Shown here piece after piece: positions 29,335-37,539 of a DNA stretch of 64,000 bases; the stretch's first letter is position 1; each line of letters begins with the position of its first letter. The notes under the pieces are model-generated. The model did not search any database and was not told the origin of the DNA. It worked only from the letters and a program-made list of their open reading frames with translations. The stretch covers positions 124,001 to 188,000 of the forward strand of contig JADJBS010000020.1 in the NCBI GenBank assembly GCA_016703665.1, in the 5' to 3' direction. The translations under genes were made by a program, and so were the position numbers. The stretch is from Candidatus Defluviibacillus avedoerensis. GTDB lineage: Bacteria; Pseudomonadota; Gammaproteobacteria; Burkholderiales; Burkholderiaceae_C.

Positions 29335-30177
29335 ATGGCAAACCAATCCGAACAAACCGTCATCGACGAAAAAGCCAAGCTCGACTTCAGCCAGTCTATG
29401 AGCTACGGCGACTACCTGCAGATTGACACCATCCTCTCTGCGCAAAAACCGCTCTCGCCCAACCACAATGAGATGCTGTTTATCGTCCAGCACCAGACCA
29501 GTGAACTGTGGATGAAGCTGATGCTGCACGAGATGGGCGCCGCCATCCAGTGCGTAGCCAACGACCAATTACCCACCGCCTTCAAAATGCTGGCGAGGGT
29601 CAGCAAAATCATGGAGCAGCTCGTCCACGCCTGGGACGTGCTGGCCACCATGACCCCGCCTGAGTACAGCGCCATTCGCCCATACCTGGGCCAGAGCAGC
29701 GGCTTCCAGAGCTTTCAATACCGCTGCATCGAATTCTCCCTGGGCAACAAGAACCCGGCCATGCTCAAGCCACACGCGCATCACCCCGATCGCCTCGCCC
29801 TGGTGCAAGCCGCCTATGACGCCCCCAGCCTGTACGACGAAACCCTGCGCCTGCTGGCCCGCCGTGGCCTGCCCGTGCCCACCAGCCACACACAGCGGGA
29901 CTGGACCCAGCCCTATGCCGAGAGCGACGAGGTCGAACAAGCCTGGCTCACCGTCTACCGCAACCCCGAAAAGTACTGGGACTTGTATCAACTCGGCGAA
30001 GAACTCACCGATTTAGAAGACGCCTTTCGCCTCTGGCGTTTCCGGCACGTCACCACGGTGGAGCGGGTTATTGGCTTCAAGCGCGGCTCAGGCGGCACCA
30101 GCGGCGTGGGCTACCTGCGCAAGATGCTCGACGTGGTGCTGTTTCCAGAGATTTGGCGTCTGCGTACGGATTTGTAG
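29335..30177 (+). CDS. kynA: Tryptophan 2,3-dioxygenase
   Basis: A 280-residue heme dioxygenase that opens the indole ring of tryptophan. Diagnostic segments are MSYGDYLQIDTILSAQ, HNEMLFIVQHQTSELWMKL (the distal His and substrate contacts), SGFQSFQYRCIEF, and WRFRHVTTVERVIGFKRG (proximal heme His), then GGTSGVGYLRKM. Start 29335 has a strong AGAAGGAGAA signal. It ends the kynBUA operon, 31 bp after kynU. Confidence 0.96.
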   Translation: MANQSEQTVIDEKAKLDFSQSMSYGDYLQIDTILSAQKPLSPNHNEMLFIVQHQTSELWMKLMLHEMGAAIQCVANDQLPTAFKMLARVSKIMEQLVHAWDVLATMTPPEYSAIRPYLGQSSGFQSFQYRCIEFSLGNKNPAMLKPHAHHPDRLALVQAAYDAPSLYDETLRLLARRGLPVPTSHTQRDWTQPYAESDEVEQAWLTVYRNPEKYWDLYQLGEELTDLEDAFRLWRFRHVTTVERVIGFKRGSGGTSGVGYLRKMLDVVLFPEIWRLRTDL

Positions 30178-30195
30178 CCAGCGCACAAAGCTATG

Positions 30196-30612
30196 TCAGG
30201 CTTGAGGTTTAGGAACCAGAACTGAAATTTGAAGCCCCGGCAAGCCAGCAAAATCACTGCCGTTGAGGGTCAACAGCGCATACCCGTATTCAATTGCCTG
30301 CGCGGCTAACCAAAGGTCGTTGTACCTTGGCCGGGGTGACCGCCCTGCCTGTTTGACTGCTGCAGCCAAAACGCCAAAAGCCGCGGCAGTGTGATGCGAC
30401 ACCGGCAAGATCGGACGACTCTCTATCTGCCGCAAGTAAGCTGCGCGCATCGCCCGCTGCGTCGGGTCTGCACAAGAATGCACACCAAAACTCAGTTCTC
30501 CCATCGAAATGACCGACGTGAAGACGGGGGCCTCACCGGCTGCCTCGGTGACTGTCATTGGATCAAGCTGGCCGTTGGCCAAGGCCACCCAAACACAGCT
30601 GTCAAAAATCAT
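30196..30612 (-). CDS. VapC-type PIN-domain toxin
   Basis: A ~138-residue PIN ribonuclease. The acidic residues of the active site are visible in MIFDSCVWVAL (first Asp), SMGELSFG (Glu), NDLWLAAQA (Asp) and LNGSDF (Asp). Its start overlaps the stop of the antitoxin gene (ATGA); an in-frame ATG six bases earlier (30618) is also possible. VapC toxins cut tRNA or rRNA and are held inactive by their partner. Confidence 0.87.
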   Translation of the reverse strand: MIFDSCVWVALANGQLDPMTVTEAAGEAPVFTSVISMGELSFGVHSCADPTQRAMRAAYLRQIESRPILPVSHHTAAAFGVLAAAVKQAGRSPRPRYNDLWLAAQAIEYGYALLTLNGSDFAGLPGLQISVLVPKPQA

Positions 30613-30866
30613 GCCCATGGGTCACGCACTGAATGGTCAAACTCTGCCTTGCTGTCACTCAACCATGCAGCACCCTGCGCGGGGGTCAATGTTGGCGTCA
30701 ATCCAGCAAGCGCTTGTGCCGCAGTCATGCGCCTGACGGGCGGCATGATTTGCGCTATTTGCATCTGATTCCGCTCAACGGTAATGGTCTCGCCTTGGCC
30801 TGCGACCATGTCCAAAATCTCGCGCGTATTTCGGGCTAAATCAGTTGCGGTGATGATTCTTTGCAT
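30609..30866 (-). CDS. Phd/YefM-type antitoxin
   Basis: An 85-residue protein beginning MQRIITATDLARNTREILDM, the DNA-binding fold of Phd/YefM/VapB-like antitoxins, with a C-terminal tail (AAWLSDSKAEFDHSV) that should bind the toxin. It precedes and overlaps the PIN toxin by 4 bp. A 7-bp palindromic operator lies just upstream at 30881-30904, consistent with autorepression by the complex. The ATG at 30866 was preferred to a TTG at 30875. Confidence 0.85.
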   Translation of the reverse strand: MQRIITATDLARNTREILDMVAGQGETITVERNQMQIAQIMPPVRRMTAAQALAGLTPTLTPAQGAAWLSDSKAEFDHSVRDPWA

Positions 30867-30880
30867 GATTATCAATCCAT

Positions 30881-30904
30881 AAAATACATATTGATACGTA
30901 TTTT
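30881..30904 (-). promoter_or_regulatory. Operator-like inverted repeat of the PIN toxin-antitoxin module
   Basis: AAAATAC-N10-GTATTTT, a perfect 7-bp inverted repeat centred about 25 bp upstream of the antitoxin start, in AT-rich DNA. Position and symmetry fit an operator for the antitoxin/toxin complex. Confidence 0.6.
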
Positions 30905-31053
30905 AAGATAATTTATTCAAAAATGAAGCGAGTGAAGTACAGTGTCAGTGCCAACAACCTGACCTTCAAGAAACAACCCAATTGGGCATGCTTGTCCAAA
31001 TCCATATCTTCGCTTTCGCGTATTTCAACACGCCCAGCGTTCGGGTAGTCGTC

Positions 31054-31542
31054 TCATAGACCATCGTGCATGAGTACCTTCTCAACCTTCGCAACACACT
31101 GTTGCGCCGTAAAAGCCAACGATGGCACAAACTCATGCCCCCCACGCAGAGCGCTTGCCAGAACGGCCAAGTCTTCAATGTATTCGTGCACCATTTGATT
31201 CCGCAGGCGGCGCATTTCAAGCCAACGGTCTACGGATTCGATCCAGCCAAATTTCTCGGCTTTGTCAAAGTTGTCAATGGCCGCGCCTGGTTGCTCTGCC
31301 AGTGCCTGCAGCAGGGCCGGGATCATTTTGTCGCCCAAGGTGTCCTGCAGGCGCCCGAACCGTGCCACAAAAGCATCCAGCTTTTCGGCCAGTGCGGGAT
31401 CGTTCGCAAGGCCCGCCAGCCGCTCTGGCGTCATTGAAACGCTGAAGATGCCGCTGTCTGTCAATTGCAGATGCTGGCTTTCTTTGGCGACCACTCTGGC
31501 CAGAAAAGTCAGGCGCAAGGCCAGGGGGTTGTCAGGGCTCAC
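31054..31542 (-). CDS. hepT: HepT-like HEPN-domain toxin
   Basis: A 162-residue HEPN-domain protein. The RNase motif R-x4-H is seen in RLRNQMVHEY near residue 115, and the neighbouring Tyr is the position that MntA-type partners adenylylate to neutralise the toxin. The gene begins with GTG overlapping the stop of mntA (GTGA), the standard arrangement of MntA-HepT modules. At 162 residues it is longer than a minimal HepT (about 130-140). Confidence 0.8.
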   Translation of the reverse strand: MSPDNPLALRLTFLARVVAKESQHLQLTDSGIFSVSMTPERLAGLANDPALAEKLDAFVARFGRLQDTLGDKMIPALLQALAEQPGAAIDNFDKAEKFGWIESVDRWLEMRRLRNQMVHEYIEDLAVLASALRGGHEFVPSLAFTAQQCVAKVEKVLMHDGL

Positions 31543-31838
31543 AAAAGCACGCCTTCGCTCATTGCAACCCGGTGAATCGGCAGGGGTAGCAGGTTAGGCG
31601 CACGCACCACCACATCCACCTTGCGACCATGCACACCGCGAGATACAAAGCCTGCCAGCTTGGCGGCTACCTGGGCGGGCTCCTCCACGGGCGTGAGCAG
31701 ATCCAGCAGCAGGTCAATGTCGCCACCGCGCTGGTCGTCATGGACGCGCGAGCCAAACAACCAGACTTTGGCCTGCGCACCGCCAAAGCGCAGCGCACCT
31801 TGCTGGATAAGCTTGATCTGGTCTGGGGCGAGTCGCAT
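31539..31838 (-). CDS. mntA: MntA-like minimal nucleotidyltransferase antitoxin
   Basis: A 99-residue nucleotidyltransferase. The catalytic motif is GSRVHDDQRGGDIDLLL (GS-x9-DxD, one residue shorter than the usual GS-x10-DxD), and the third acidic residue is in GRKVDVVV. These enzymes add AMP to HepT and silence it. Upstream partner of hepT, with overlapping stop and start codons. Confidence 0.83.
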   Translation of the reverse strand: MRLAPDQIKLIQQGALRFGGAQAKVWLFGSRVHDDQRGGDIDLLLDLLTPVEEPAQVAAKLAGFVSRGVHGRKVDVVVRAPNLLPLPIHRVAMSEGVLL

Positions 31839-31911
31839 GGGTGGATTTTAGGGTCAGGCCAGTTCGTTCAGCAGCTCGGGGTGACGGCTGACCAGCGTGG
31901 TTAGATCTGAC

Positions 31912-32289
31912 TTATGCAGCCACAGGCTCAGATTCGCGGATAAGTACCTCGGCAGGGATACGCAAGCCCTCACTCAGCCGACGGATCATGTTAAGAGATA
32001 AGGCGCGTTTGTGGGCCAGGACCTCGTACACACGATTGAGGGGGCCAATGTAGGGAACGAGGTCCTTTACGGTCATTCCAGATTGCTCCATACGAAACTT
32101 GATCGCATCGATGGGGTCGGGAGGATCGATTGGGTATTGCTTGGCTTCATACGCCTGTACAAGTGTGCCCAGAATATCAAGTCGCTCTCCTTCGGGGGAG
32201 TCAATCTCCGGATCAAGGTCGATCAGCGCGGATACCTCACGCAGTGCAGCGATGTAGTCGGCTTCGGTTCGGATAGCTTTGATTTCCAT
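31912..32289 (-). CDS. higA: HigA-type antitoxin (XRE family)
   Basis: A 125-residue helix-turn-helix antitoxin. The N-terminal IRTEADYIAALREV and the segment PIDPPDPIDAIKFRMEQSG are highly typical of COG5499 HigA proteins; the HTH follows (TVKDLVPYIGPLNRVYEVL then RALSLNMIRRLSEGL). It is encoded after its toxin, 2 bp apart, the inverted order characteristic of higBA. It should bind the toxin and repress the operon. Confidence 0.88.
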   Translation of the reverse strand: MEIKAIRTEADYIAALREVSALIDLDPEIDSPEGERLDILGTLVQAYEAKQYPIDPPDPIDAIKFRMEQSGMTVKDLVPYIGPLNRVYEVLAHKRALSLNMIRRLSEGLRIPAEVLIRESEPVAA

Positions 32290-32291
32290 GA

Positions 32292-32609
32292 TCAGACTCC
32301 TTGGAACTGGTCGACGACGGCGGCATCCACTTTGTCGTATTCGGCGTGGGTGCCTATGAACTTCACATATAAATACTGCATCTTGTAGGCGATGGCAACG
32401 ATCAATCTGTAGTCGTTCCCCTTGATGTTGAAAACGACGCGGTTGTTGGCAATGATGCTGGCGTTTGCGTACTGATTTTTCACGTCTTGTGGGCAAGACC
32501 ATTGTGCCAACTTCGCTTCAGCAAACCAGGCCTTCAGCGCCCCTGCCGAATCACCACGATTAGGTTGCTTCCAGTAGGACTCCAGATTTCGCAAGGCAAC
32601 GATTTGCAT
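32292..32609 (-). CDS. higB: HigB-type mRNA interferase toxin
   Basis: A 105-residue RelE-fold toxin of the HigB family. The segment DVKNQYANASIIANNRVVFNI, then NDYRLIVAIAY and VKFIGTHAEYDKVDA, are the hallmark of this family (ribosome-dependent mRNA cleavage). First gene of higBA; the ATG at 32609 begins MQIVALRNLE. It closes a run of three toxin-antitoxin modules, all on the minus strand. Confidence 0.88.
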   Translation of the reverse strand: MQIVALRNLESYWKQPNRGDSAGALKAWFAEAKLAQWSCPQDVKNQYANASIIANNRVVFNIKGNDYRLIVAIAYKMQYLYVKFIGTHAEYDKVDAAVVDQFQGV

Positions 32610-32684
32610 CGCTGCATCTTAGTCCCAAAATGGTACCAATGCAAGTGATTCCAACCAAAGACACTCATTGCACAGGCACCTGCC

Positions 32685-34004
32685 TCAAAACACAAACCAC
32701 TTCACCCCTGCCGTCACGCTGCTGCGCCACAGCATGCCGTATTCGGTTTGCGCACTGCCCCGGTTGGCGGTGATGGCAACAAAGCCAGACAACTTGGGCA
32801 CAAAGTTCTTCTCCAGGTACACGGTGGCTTGGCCGCTGCGGTCTGTGATGTTTTGCGTCCAGCCCGCACGCCAGTAGAGGCCGGGTTCTTGTGGGTTGCT
32901 CTGCCAGTTAAGCCATACGTAGTCGCGCCCCAGCAGACGAGGGGCTGCGCCCAGGGCCTGGCCTAAAGCGGGGTAGCCCACAGCAGGCTGGGTTTGGGCC
33001 AAGGCGGCCGCATGGCGAGCCTGCGCAAAGTAATTGCTGAGTTGGTCTGGGCGATAGCCACCGGTGTTGTGCAGATACTCAGCGACGAGCGTGTGGCCGT
33101 TTTCCAGGGTGTAACTGGCACCTAGCAAGGCATTGACCGTGCGCGGGGCGGGTTGCTCAAAGCGGTAAAACGGCCCTGGCGTGCCGGGCTCGTTGGGCGT
33201 CATGGCGTAGGGCTGACGGGATGAGCCCATCTCGCCATACAGCAACCAGGCGTCGTCTGGCGTGAACTGCGCAAAGGCACCTGCAAAGGGTCTGGCGCCG
33301 CGCTGCTGACTGACGATCAGGCTGACGAGATGGCTGCTGCCTTGCTGGTCGATCTTGAGCAGGCTGGTGTGGGCCTGATCTTGTGCTGGCTGTAGTTGAG
33401 TGGTGGCAAACACGTGCGCAGCTGTCACCCGCACGCTGCCCAATGCCTGGGTCGCACGCACCAAATCAATGCCGGGTGTCGCGGCCAGCGGATTGGTGCG
33501 GCCCGCATCAAAATAAAACGGGCTGCTGGGCGAGCGGAAGTTACCCGGCCCCCACACAAACAGCTCGCGCCCCAGGGTGAGCGCGGTGTCTGCGGCTTTG
33601 TAGCGCACAAAGCCTTGGCCGAGTCGCCCTGCGCCAGTGCGGGTGAATGCATCACCCACCCCGCTTCGGGTCATTTGGTTTTGTTGCTCGGTCAGGCGCG
33701 GCGTAGCCAGCAATTGCATTGGGCCATTTTCGGCGCGCAGGTTCAGTCTGCCATCGAACCAAGCCGTGCTGTGGCTGAGGCGGGCGATGCGGTTGCCGGG
33801 GTTGAGAACTGCATCATCTGCAAGGGTATTGCGGGTGCCGTAGACCCAGGCCTCCAGGTTGGCGCTGGTGGTCCAGGTGTTGTCGTCCTCTGTGGACTCA
33901 GCCTGCGTCTGTGCCATGGCGAACCAGGGTGTGCTGGCCAGCGTGAGGCCCCAAACAAGGCGGGAGATCAGGCGGGGCACCAGGAGAGAAGCGAGGCCAG
34001 TCAT
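32685..34004 (-). CDS. Predicted outer-membrane beta-barrel protein
   Basis: A 439-residue exported protein: signal peptide to about residue 31 (WFAMAQ), then many alternating amphipathic strands and a C-terminal sequence ending in aromatic residues (VTAGVKWFVF), the usual outer-membrane barrel insertion signal. It overlaps the LolA-like gene by 4 bp and is last gene of the five-gene envelope operon, so it likely serves as the outer-membrane endpoint of that export path. No named family is recognised; a remote resemblance to alginate-export or DUF1302-type barrels is possible. Confidence 0.7.
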   Translation of the reverse strand: MTGLASLLVPRLISRLVWGLTLASTPWFAMAQTQAESTEDDNTWTTSANLEAWVYGTRNTLADDAVLNPGNRIARLSHSTAWFDGRLNLRAENGPMQLLATPRLTEQQNQMTRSGVGDAFTRTGAGRLGQGFVRYKAADTALTLGRELFVWGPGNFRSPSSPFYFDAGRTNPLAATPGIDLVRATQALGSVRVTAAHVFATTQLQPAQDQAHTSLLKIDQQGSSHLVSLIVSQQRGARPFAGAFAQFTPDDAWLLYGEMGSSRQPYAMTPNEPGTPGPFYRFEQPAPRTVNALLGASYTLENGHTLVAEYLHNTGGYRPDQLSNYFAQARHAAALAQTQPAVGYPALGQALGAAPRLLGRDYVWLNWQSNPQEPGLYWRAGWTQNITDRSGQATVYLEKNFVPKLSGFVAITANRGSAQTEYGMLWRSSVTAGVKWFVF

Positions 34005-34774
34005 TGCAGGTTACCTACATCAAAGTCTGACGAGGGCACGGGCTTGGCCTGCACCTTGGTGTACGTCATCACGGTCTTGGCATCGGTCAATGCGTCGGCG
34101 ATGCTCATGCGGCTGACAAAGGCAATGCCCTTGCCTGCCACGGTGACCTTGTTACCGTATTCAAAGGTAGCGGACTTGAGCTTCTTGCCTGACAAGGACA
34201 AAAACTCTGCCTGCATCGCCAAGCCGCGCTTGACCGATACCCAATAGGTGATGCGGTCGTAGGTGCTTTGGCGGTTGTTGGATTTAAGGTCCAGCACATG
34301 GCAGGGCTCGTCGCCCACTTTTTCCTCTCGCAGGTAGGTGGCTGTGTAGTCCTTGGCATAGTTGGTGGCAGCCACGTCGCCGATGGAGGCTTGCCCCGTG
34401 AGGCGCTGGCGCGGCGAGATGGCCACGGGTTTTTTAAGACCGGGCTTGCTCAGCCACATGTTGCGGTCCACCTGCAAAATCTTGGAGCCCCGGCTGCTGG
34501 GTGGTTCCATCACCTCGGCCAGGCTGGCCTGGTCCACCGCCTTGATGCGCAGGGTCTGGTCCGGTTGGTCGTCGCCCGTGGTGCCGCTGGTGTGGGCATG
34601 AACCTCCCACACCAAGCCTGCCAGGCCGCCGCCTCGGGCTTGGTCAGCCAACTTCAGGATCTCCGTGGCATCGGGCTCTGCCGCCCTCGCCTGCCCATTC
34701 AACAAACCGCCCACTAGGGTGGCTTGGCCCAACAGGAGTGCGGTGGCAAAAAACTGTTTACGGGTGACTGTCAT
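34001..34774 (-). CDS. LolA-like periplasmic outer-membrane lipoprotein-sorting protein
   Basis: A 257-residue exported protein with signal peptide (residues 1-32, ending RAA) and a LolA/LolB-type half barrel fold: DATEILKLADQARGGG, RGSKILQVDRNMWLSKPGLKKPVAIS, YLREEKVGDEPCHVLDL, and RITYWVSVKRGLAMQAEF are the recognisable segments of PF17131-type proteins. Such proteins shuttle hydrophobic ligands across the periplasm. Overlaps of 4 bp on both sides (with the permease and with the barrel protein) show a tight operon. The cargo is unknown. Confidence 0.82.
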   Translation of the reverse strand: MTVTRKQFFATALLLGQATLVGGLLNGQARAAEPDATEILKLADQARGGGLAGLVWEVHAHTSGTTGDDQPDQTLRIKAVDQASLAEVMEPPSSRGSKILQVDRNMWLSKPGLKKPVAISPRQRLTGQASIGDVAATNYAKDYTATYLREEKVGDEPCHVLDLKSNNRQSTYDRITYWVSVKRGLAMQAEFLSLSGKKLKSATFEYGNKVTVAGKGIAFVSRMSIADALTDAKTVMTYTKVQAKPVPSSDFDVGNLQ

Positions 34775-36060
34775 ACGTGCCCCAAAGATTCGGTGATGGA
34801 ATGGTGTGCAGCTCGGCGCGCTGGAAAGTAAGCAGCACCGACGGCGAGCACTGCGAGGACCACGCCAGCAATGGCCGTGCGTGCGGTGTCAAACCCAATG
34901 TAGATAGGCACACTGGTGGTGTTGCCGGGCGGCACATAGCGGATGTCTGCCAGGTTGACACCGTAGCGGGTGGCTGCGGTGAGGGCCAAGCCCACCACCG
35001 TGCCCACCACCACCAGCAACAAAGCCTCGCTGACAAAGAGCGCGGTGATGCCTGATCGGCGTACACCGATGGCGCGCAGAGTGCCAATCTCACGGGTGCG
35101 CTCCACCACAGCCATGCTCATGGCGTTGGCAATGGACAGCACCACAATGGCCAGCACCACGGTCAGCATCAGCGCAAAGATCATGTCGTACATGCCTTTG
35201 ACCTGACGGAAGAAGGCCGACATTTGCTGCCAGGTGCGCACCTCCAAGTCCAGCCCCGCCTGTTTAAAGGCACCCATCAGCTGCTGGCGCAGCGCAGTGG
35301 ACTGATCTTCACTGGGCGCCGCGCGGGTGTACATGTCGCGCATGCCGTCAGCCGCTGACATGCCAGAGGGCAGCAGCACCGTGAGCGCTTCGGCGCGGCC
35401 GGGGGCGTCCATCAGGCTTTGCGCCAGCCCGATGGGCATGATCATCATCTTGTCATTGGTCGCGCTGTTACCGGTATTCACGGCATCGGTGATGTCCACA
35501 TCGGCGGCGTTGGCCTGCCCGTGGATGGTGCTGGCCAGCACAGAAGCTGAGTCGCCGACCTTGAAACCCAGCACATCGGCCAAGCCCTCAGCAGCGGTTA
35601 CACCGCTGGGCTTGTCGTCGCTGAGTGCGCCGGGGGCATTGGCAAAGGGGCCGCGCAAGGCGGTCAAATCCTTGGGCGCAATGCCACTGGCGATGAAGAT
35701 GGTACTGCTGCGCCCGTTGGACAACAAGCCGGATGCGCTCAGACGGGGCATCAGCTGCGCGCCCGGCAGCTCTTTGGCGACAATGGTTTGCACCTTGGCA
35801 ATGTCGTCTGCGGTGAGCATGTATTTGTCCGGGTGCAGCTTGCCTTGGGTCTCCCAACCCGCGCGGTTGATGGTCAGGTGGCCAATCAACTCGCCGTGGA
35901 TGGAAGCATTGCTCAGGCCCACATACACGGCGCTGGTGTAGCCGGCAAACAGCGCCACGGCCGCAAAGCCAAAGGCCAGGCTCAGGATGGTGACCAGGCT
36001 ACGGCGGCGGTTACGCCACAGGTTGCGCCAGGCCAGGTTGAGTTGGTTAACGGCGTTCAT
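34771..36060 (-). CDS. ABC transporter permease, FtsX/MacB-like (LolE type)
   Basis: A 429-residue permease with an N-terminal transmembrane helix (NLWRNRRRSLVTILSLAFG), a large periplasmic MacB-like domain (residues ~45-270), then three helices at the C-terminus (MIFALMLTVVLAIVVLSIANAM is the start of the FtsX core, followed by ERTREIGTLRAIGVRRSG). This layout is shared with LolE/LolC and MacB, which work by mechanotransmission instead of passing cargo through the membrane. It overlaps its ATPase gene and the LolA-like gene by 4 bp. Confidence 0.9.
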   Translation of the reverse strand: MNAVNQLNLAWRNLWRNRRRSLVTILSLAFGFAAVALFAGYTSAVYVGLSNASIHGELIGHLTINRAGWETQGKLHPDKYMLTADDIAKVQTIVAKELPGAQLMPRLSASGLLSNGRSSTIFIASGIAPKDLTALRGPFANAPGALSDDKPSGVTAAEGLADVLGFKVGDSASVLASTIHGQANAADVDITDAVNTGNSATNDKMMIMPIGLAQSLMDAPGRAEALTVLLPSGMSAADGMRDMYTRAAPSEDQSTALRQQLMGAFKQAGLDLEVRTWQQMSAFFRQVKGMYDMIFALMLTVVLAIVVLSIANAMSMAVVERTREIGTLRAIGVRRSGITALFVSEALLLVVVGTVVGLALTAATRYGVNLADIRYVPPGNTTSVPIYIGFDTARTAIAGVVLAVLAVGAAYFPARRAAHHSITESLGHV

Positions 36061-36785
36061 GCTGCGGCCTTTGTCGTTGCGACTTGGGGTAAGTCTTCAT
36101 AGGAGTCCGCCGAAATCAAGCCGTCTTGCAGCTTGAGCTGACGCGGCACACGGGCCAAAAGGCGCGGATCGTGCGTGGTGAAAATGCAGGTCACGCCGGT
36201 TTCCTGGTTCAGCTTTTCAATCAAGTCGATCACCTCGCGGCTGGTTTGCGAGTCGAGGTTGGCAGTGGGTTCATCGGCAATTAACAAGCTGGGGTTGATC
36301 ACCAGGGCGCGGGCAATGGCCACGCGCTGGCGCTGCCCACCGCTCATGCGGTCGGGGCGGTGGTGCATGAACTGCCCCAGGCCCACACGCTCCAGCCCTT
36401 CTGCGGCGCGCTGGCGCACCTCGGCTGCCGGGCGGTTCTGCACTTGCAGCGGCAAGGCCACATTGTCCAGGGCTGTGAGCACGGGGATCAGGTTAAAGCT
36501 CTGGAACACAAAGCCAATGCGGTGGTTGCGGGTGTCAGACAAGGCGTTGTCGGACAGGCTGGCGACATCCTGACCATCGAACATCAGGCGGCCTTTGTCG
36601 GCGGTATCGATCAGGCCCAGTAGGTTCAGCAAGGTGGACTTGCCGCTACCCGATGGGCCCCAGATGGCCATGAATTCCCCTCGCTGAACTGTCAGGTCAA
36701 TGCCGCGCAGGGCGTGGATGCGGGTTTCGCCCAGCGCAAAGCTACGCTCGACACCCGTCAGGGCAAGTAAAGGCGTGGTGCTCAT
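36057..36785 (-). CDS. ABC transporter ATP-binding protein, LolD/MacB type
   Basis: A 242-residue ATPase: Walker A GPSGSGKSTLL (residues ~43-53), Q-loop FQSFNLIP, signature MSGGQRQRVAIARAL, Walker B LLIADEPTANLD and the switch His in IFTTHDPRLL. The length and motif spacing fit the LolD/MacB subgroup. It pairs with the adjacent permease (4-bp overlap). Together with the LolA-like protein and the barrel protein it forms a complete inner-to-outer membrane export route. Confidence 0.93.
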   Translation of the reverse strand: MSTTPLLALTGVERSFALGETRIHALRGIDLTVQRGEFMAIWGPSGSGKSTLLNLLGLIDTADKGRLMFDGQDVASLSDNALSDTRNHRIGFVFQSFNLIPVLTALDNVALPLQVQNRPAAEVRQRAAEGLERVGLGQFMHHRPDRMSGGQRQRVAIARALVINPSLLIADEPTANLDSQTSREVIDLIEKLNQETGVTCIFTTHDPRLLARVPRQLKLQDGLISADSYEDLPQVATTKAAA

Positions 36786-36795
36786 ACCGGTGACC

Positions 36796-37218
36796 TTACT
36801 TCACGCGCAGCGTCAGATTGACATTGTCTTTGCCGACTTCAAAGGCTGCGTCGTCAAAGCTGGGGGGGCCCATCTTGCCGCGTGCATCGCGCGAGAAACC
36901 GTAAGGCTCGGATGGAATGCCCACCATGTTGGAGTCCAGCCGCTGGTTGCCATTGACGTCGTGATAGACCGAGATCGCGTACTTGCCAGGTATCACGCCT
37001 GCGAACACGACTTTGACTGACCCCGGCGCTGCCGGCACCATGTTCGCCAGACTGAGCTTGCCTCGCGGGAACTCGCTGGCCTTGTCAAACAGCGCGATCA
37101 TGACCTTGCCATCGGCATTAGCCACACCTTCGACGGTGAGGTGAATGTCGGCGCCATGGGCTGCGCTGGCAGCGAATGCAGTGGCGATCAAGCTGGCAAG
37201 GATGTGTGGGAATTTCAT
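36796..37218 (-). CDS. DUF2141 family periplasmic protein
   Basis: A 140-residue exported protein with signal peptide (ending HGA, residue 22) and the DUF2141 pattern: IHLTVEGVANADGKVMIALFD, FAGVIPGKYAISVYHDVNGN, LDSNMVGIPSEPYGFSRDA. The family is a small beta-sandwich of unknown role, often found with carotenoid/terpenoid or outer-membrane genes. The start at 37218 is preceded by GGAG at good spacing. It is the first gene of the envelope operon (10 bp before the ATPase). The operator-like region 170-210 bp upstream may control it. Confidence 0.85.
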   Translation of the reverse strand: MKFPHILASLIATAFAASAAHGADIHLTVEGVANADGKVMIALFDKASEFPRGKLSLANMVPAAPGSVKVVFAGVIPGKYAISVYHDVNGNQRLDSNMVGIPSEPYGFSRDARGKMGPPSFDDAAFEVGKDNVNLTLRVK

Positions 37219-37390
37219 GGTGTCAAGCTCCGTTAGTGGTTGAGTTAAGGCAGTGTCTGGCTTTGGGCGCAAGCGCTCCAGCGCTTTGCGACGAAATGCA
37301 AATAGATGGTGCGAAATGCAGGCGCGCGTCGGTTTCGGTGTCGCCTTGTCAACCTATCGTCAAATCCATGCAGACCCAAAATAGGCATTA

Positions 37391-37426
37391 AAACTATTGA
37401 TATGACAATACCCATATCAATAGTTT
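37391..37426 (+). promoter_or_regulatory. Perfect 14-bp inverted repeat, operator-like, in divergent intergenic region
   Basis: AAACTATTGATATG-N8-CATATCAATAGTTT, with both 14-bp arms matching exactly. It lies in the 313-bp gap between the DUF2141 operon (minus) and the toroid-like gene (plus), about 105 bp before the latter's start. A TTGATA (-35 like) sits inside the left arm and TAGTTT (-10 like) at the end of the right arm, so a repressor dimer bound here would block plus-strand transcription. No regulator gene is adjacent. The rest of the gap (37219-37390) shows nothing else recognisable. Confidence 0.7.
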
Positions 37427-37443
37427 GCTATTATTTTTGACTT

Positions 37444-37539
37444 ATGACCGTGTCACACAGCGACAAAGTCTTCTTCCTGCAAATGCCACAATGGTTGCTG
37501 AATCGTTTTTGCAGCCTAGGAGCACACGACCGTGTTTGA
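37444..37539 (+). CDS. Possible 31-residue leader peptide
   Basis: A short reading frame MTVSHSDKVFFLQMPQWLLN... that starts just after the inverted repeat and ends with its TGA overlapping the GTG start of the next gene (GTGTTTGA). The overlap would allow translational coupling. There is no strong ribosome-binding site ahead of it, so it may be fortuitous. Confidence 0.3.
   Translation: MTVSHSDKVFFLQMPQWLLNRFCSLGAHDRV

Noticed and set aside
30905..31053. Additional small gene between the two toxin-antitoxin modules
   Set aside because: Only a short frame overlapping hepT in another phase; no start signal or family features.
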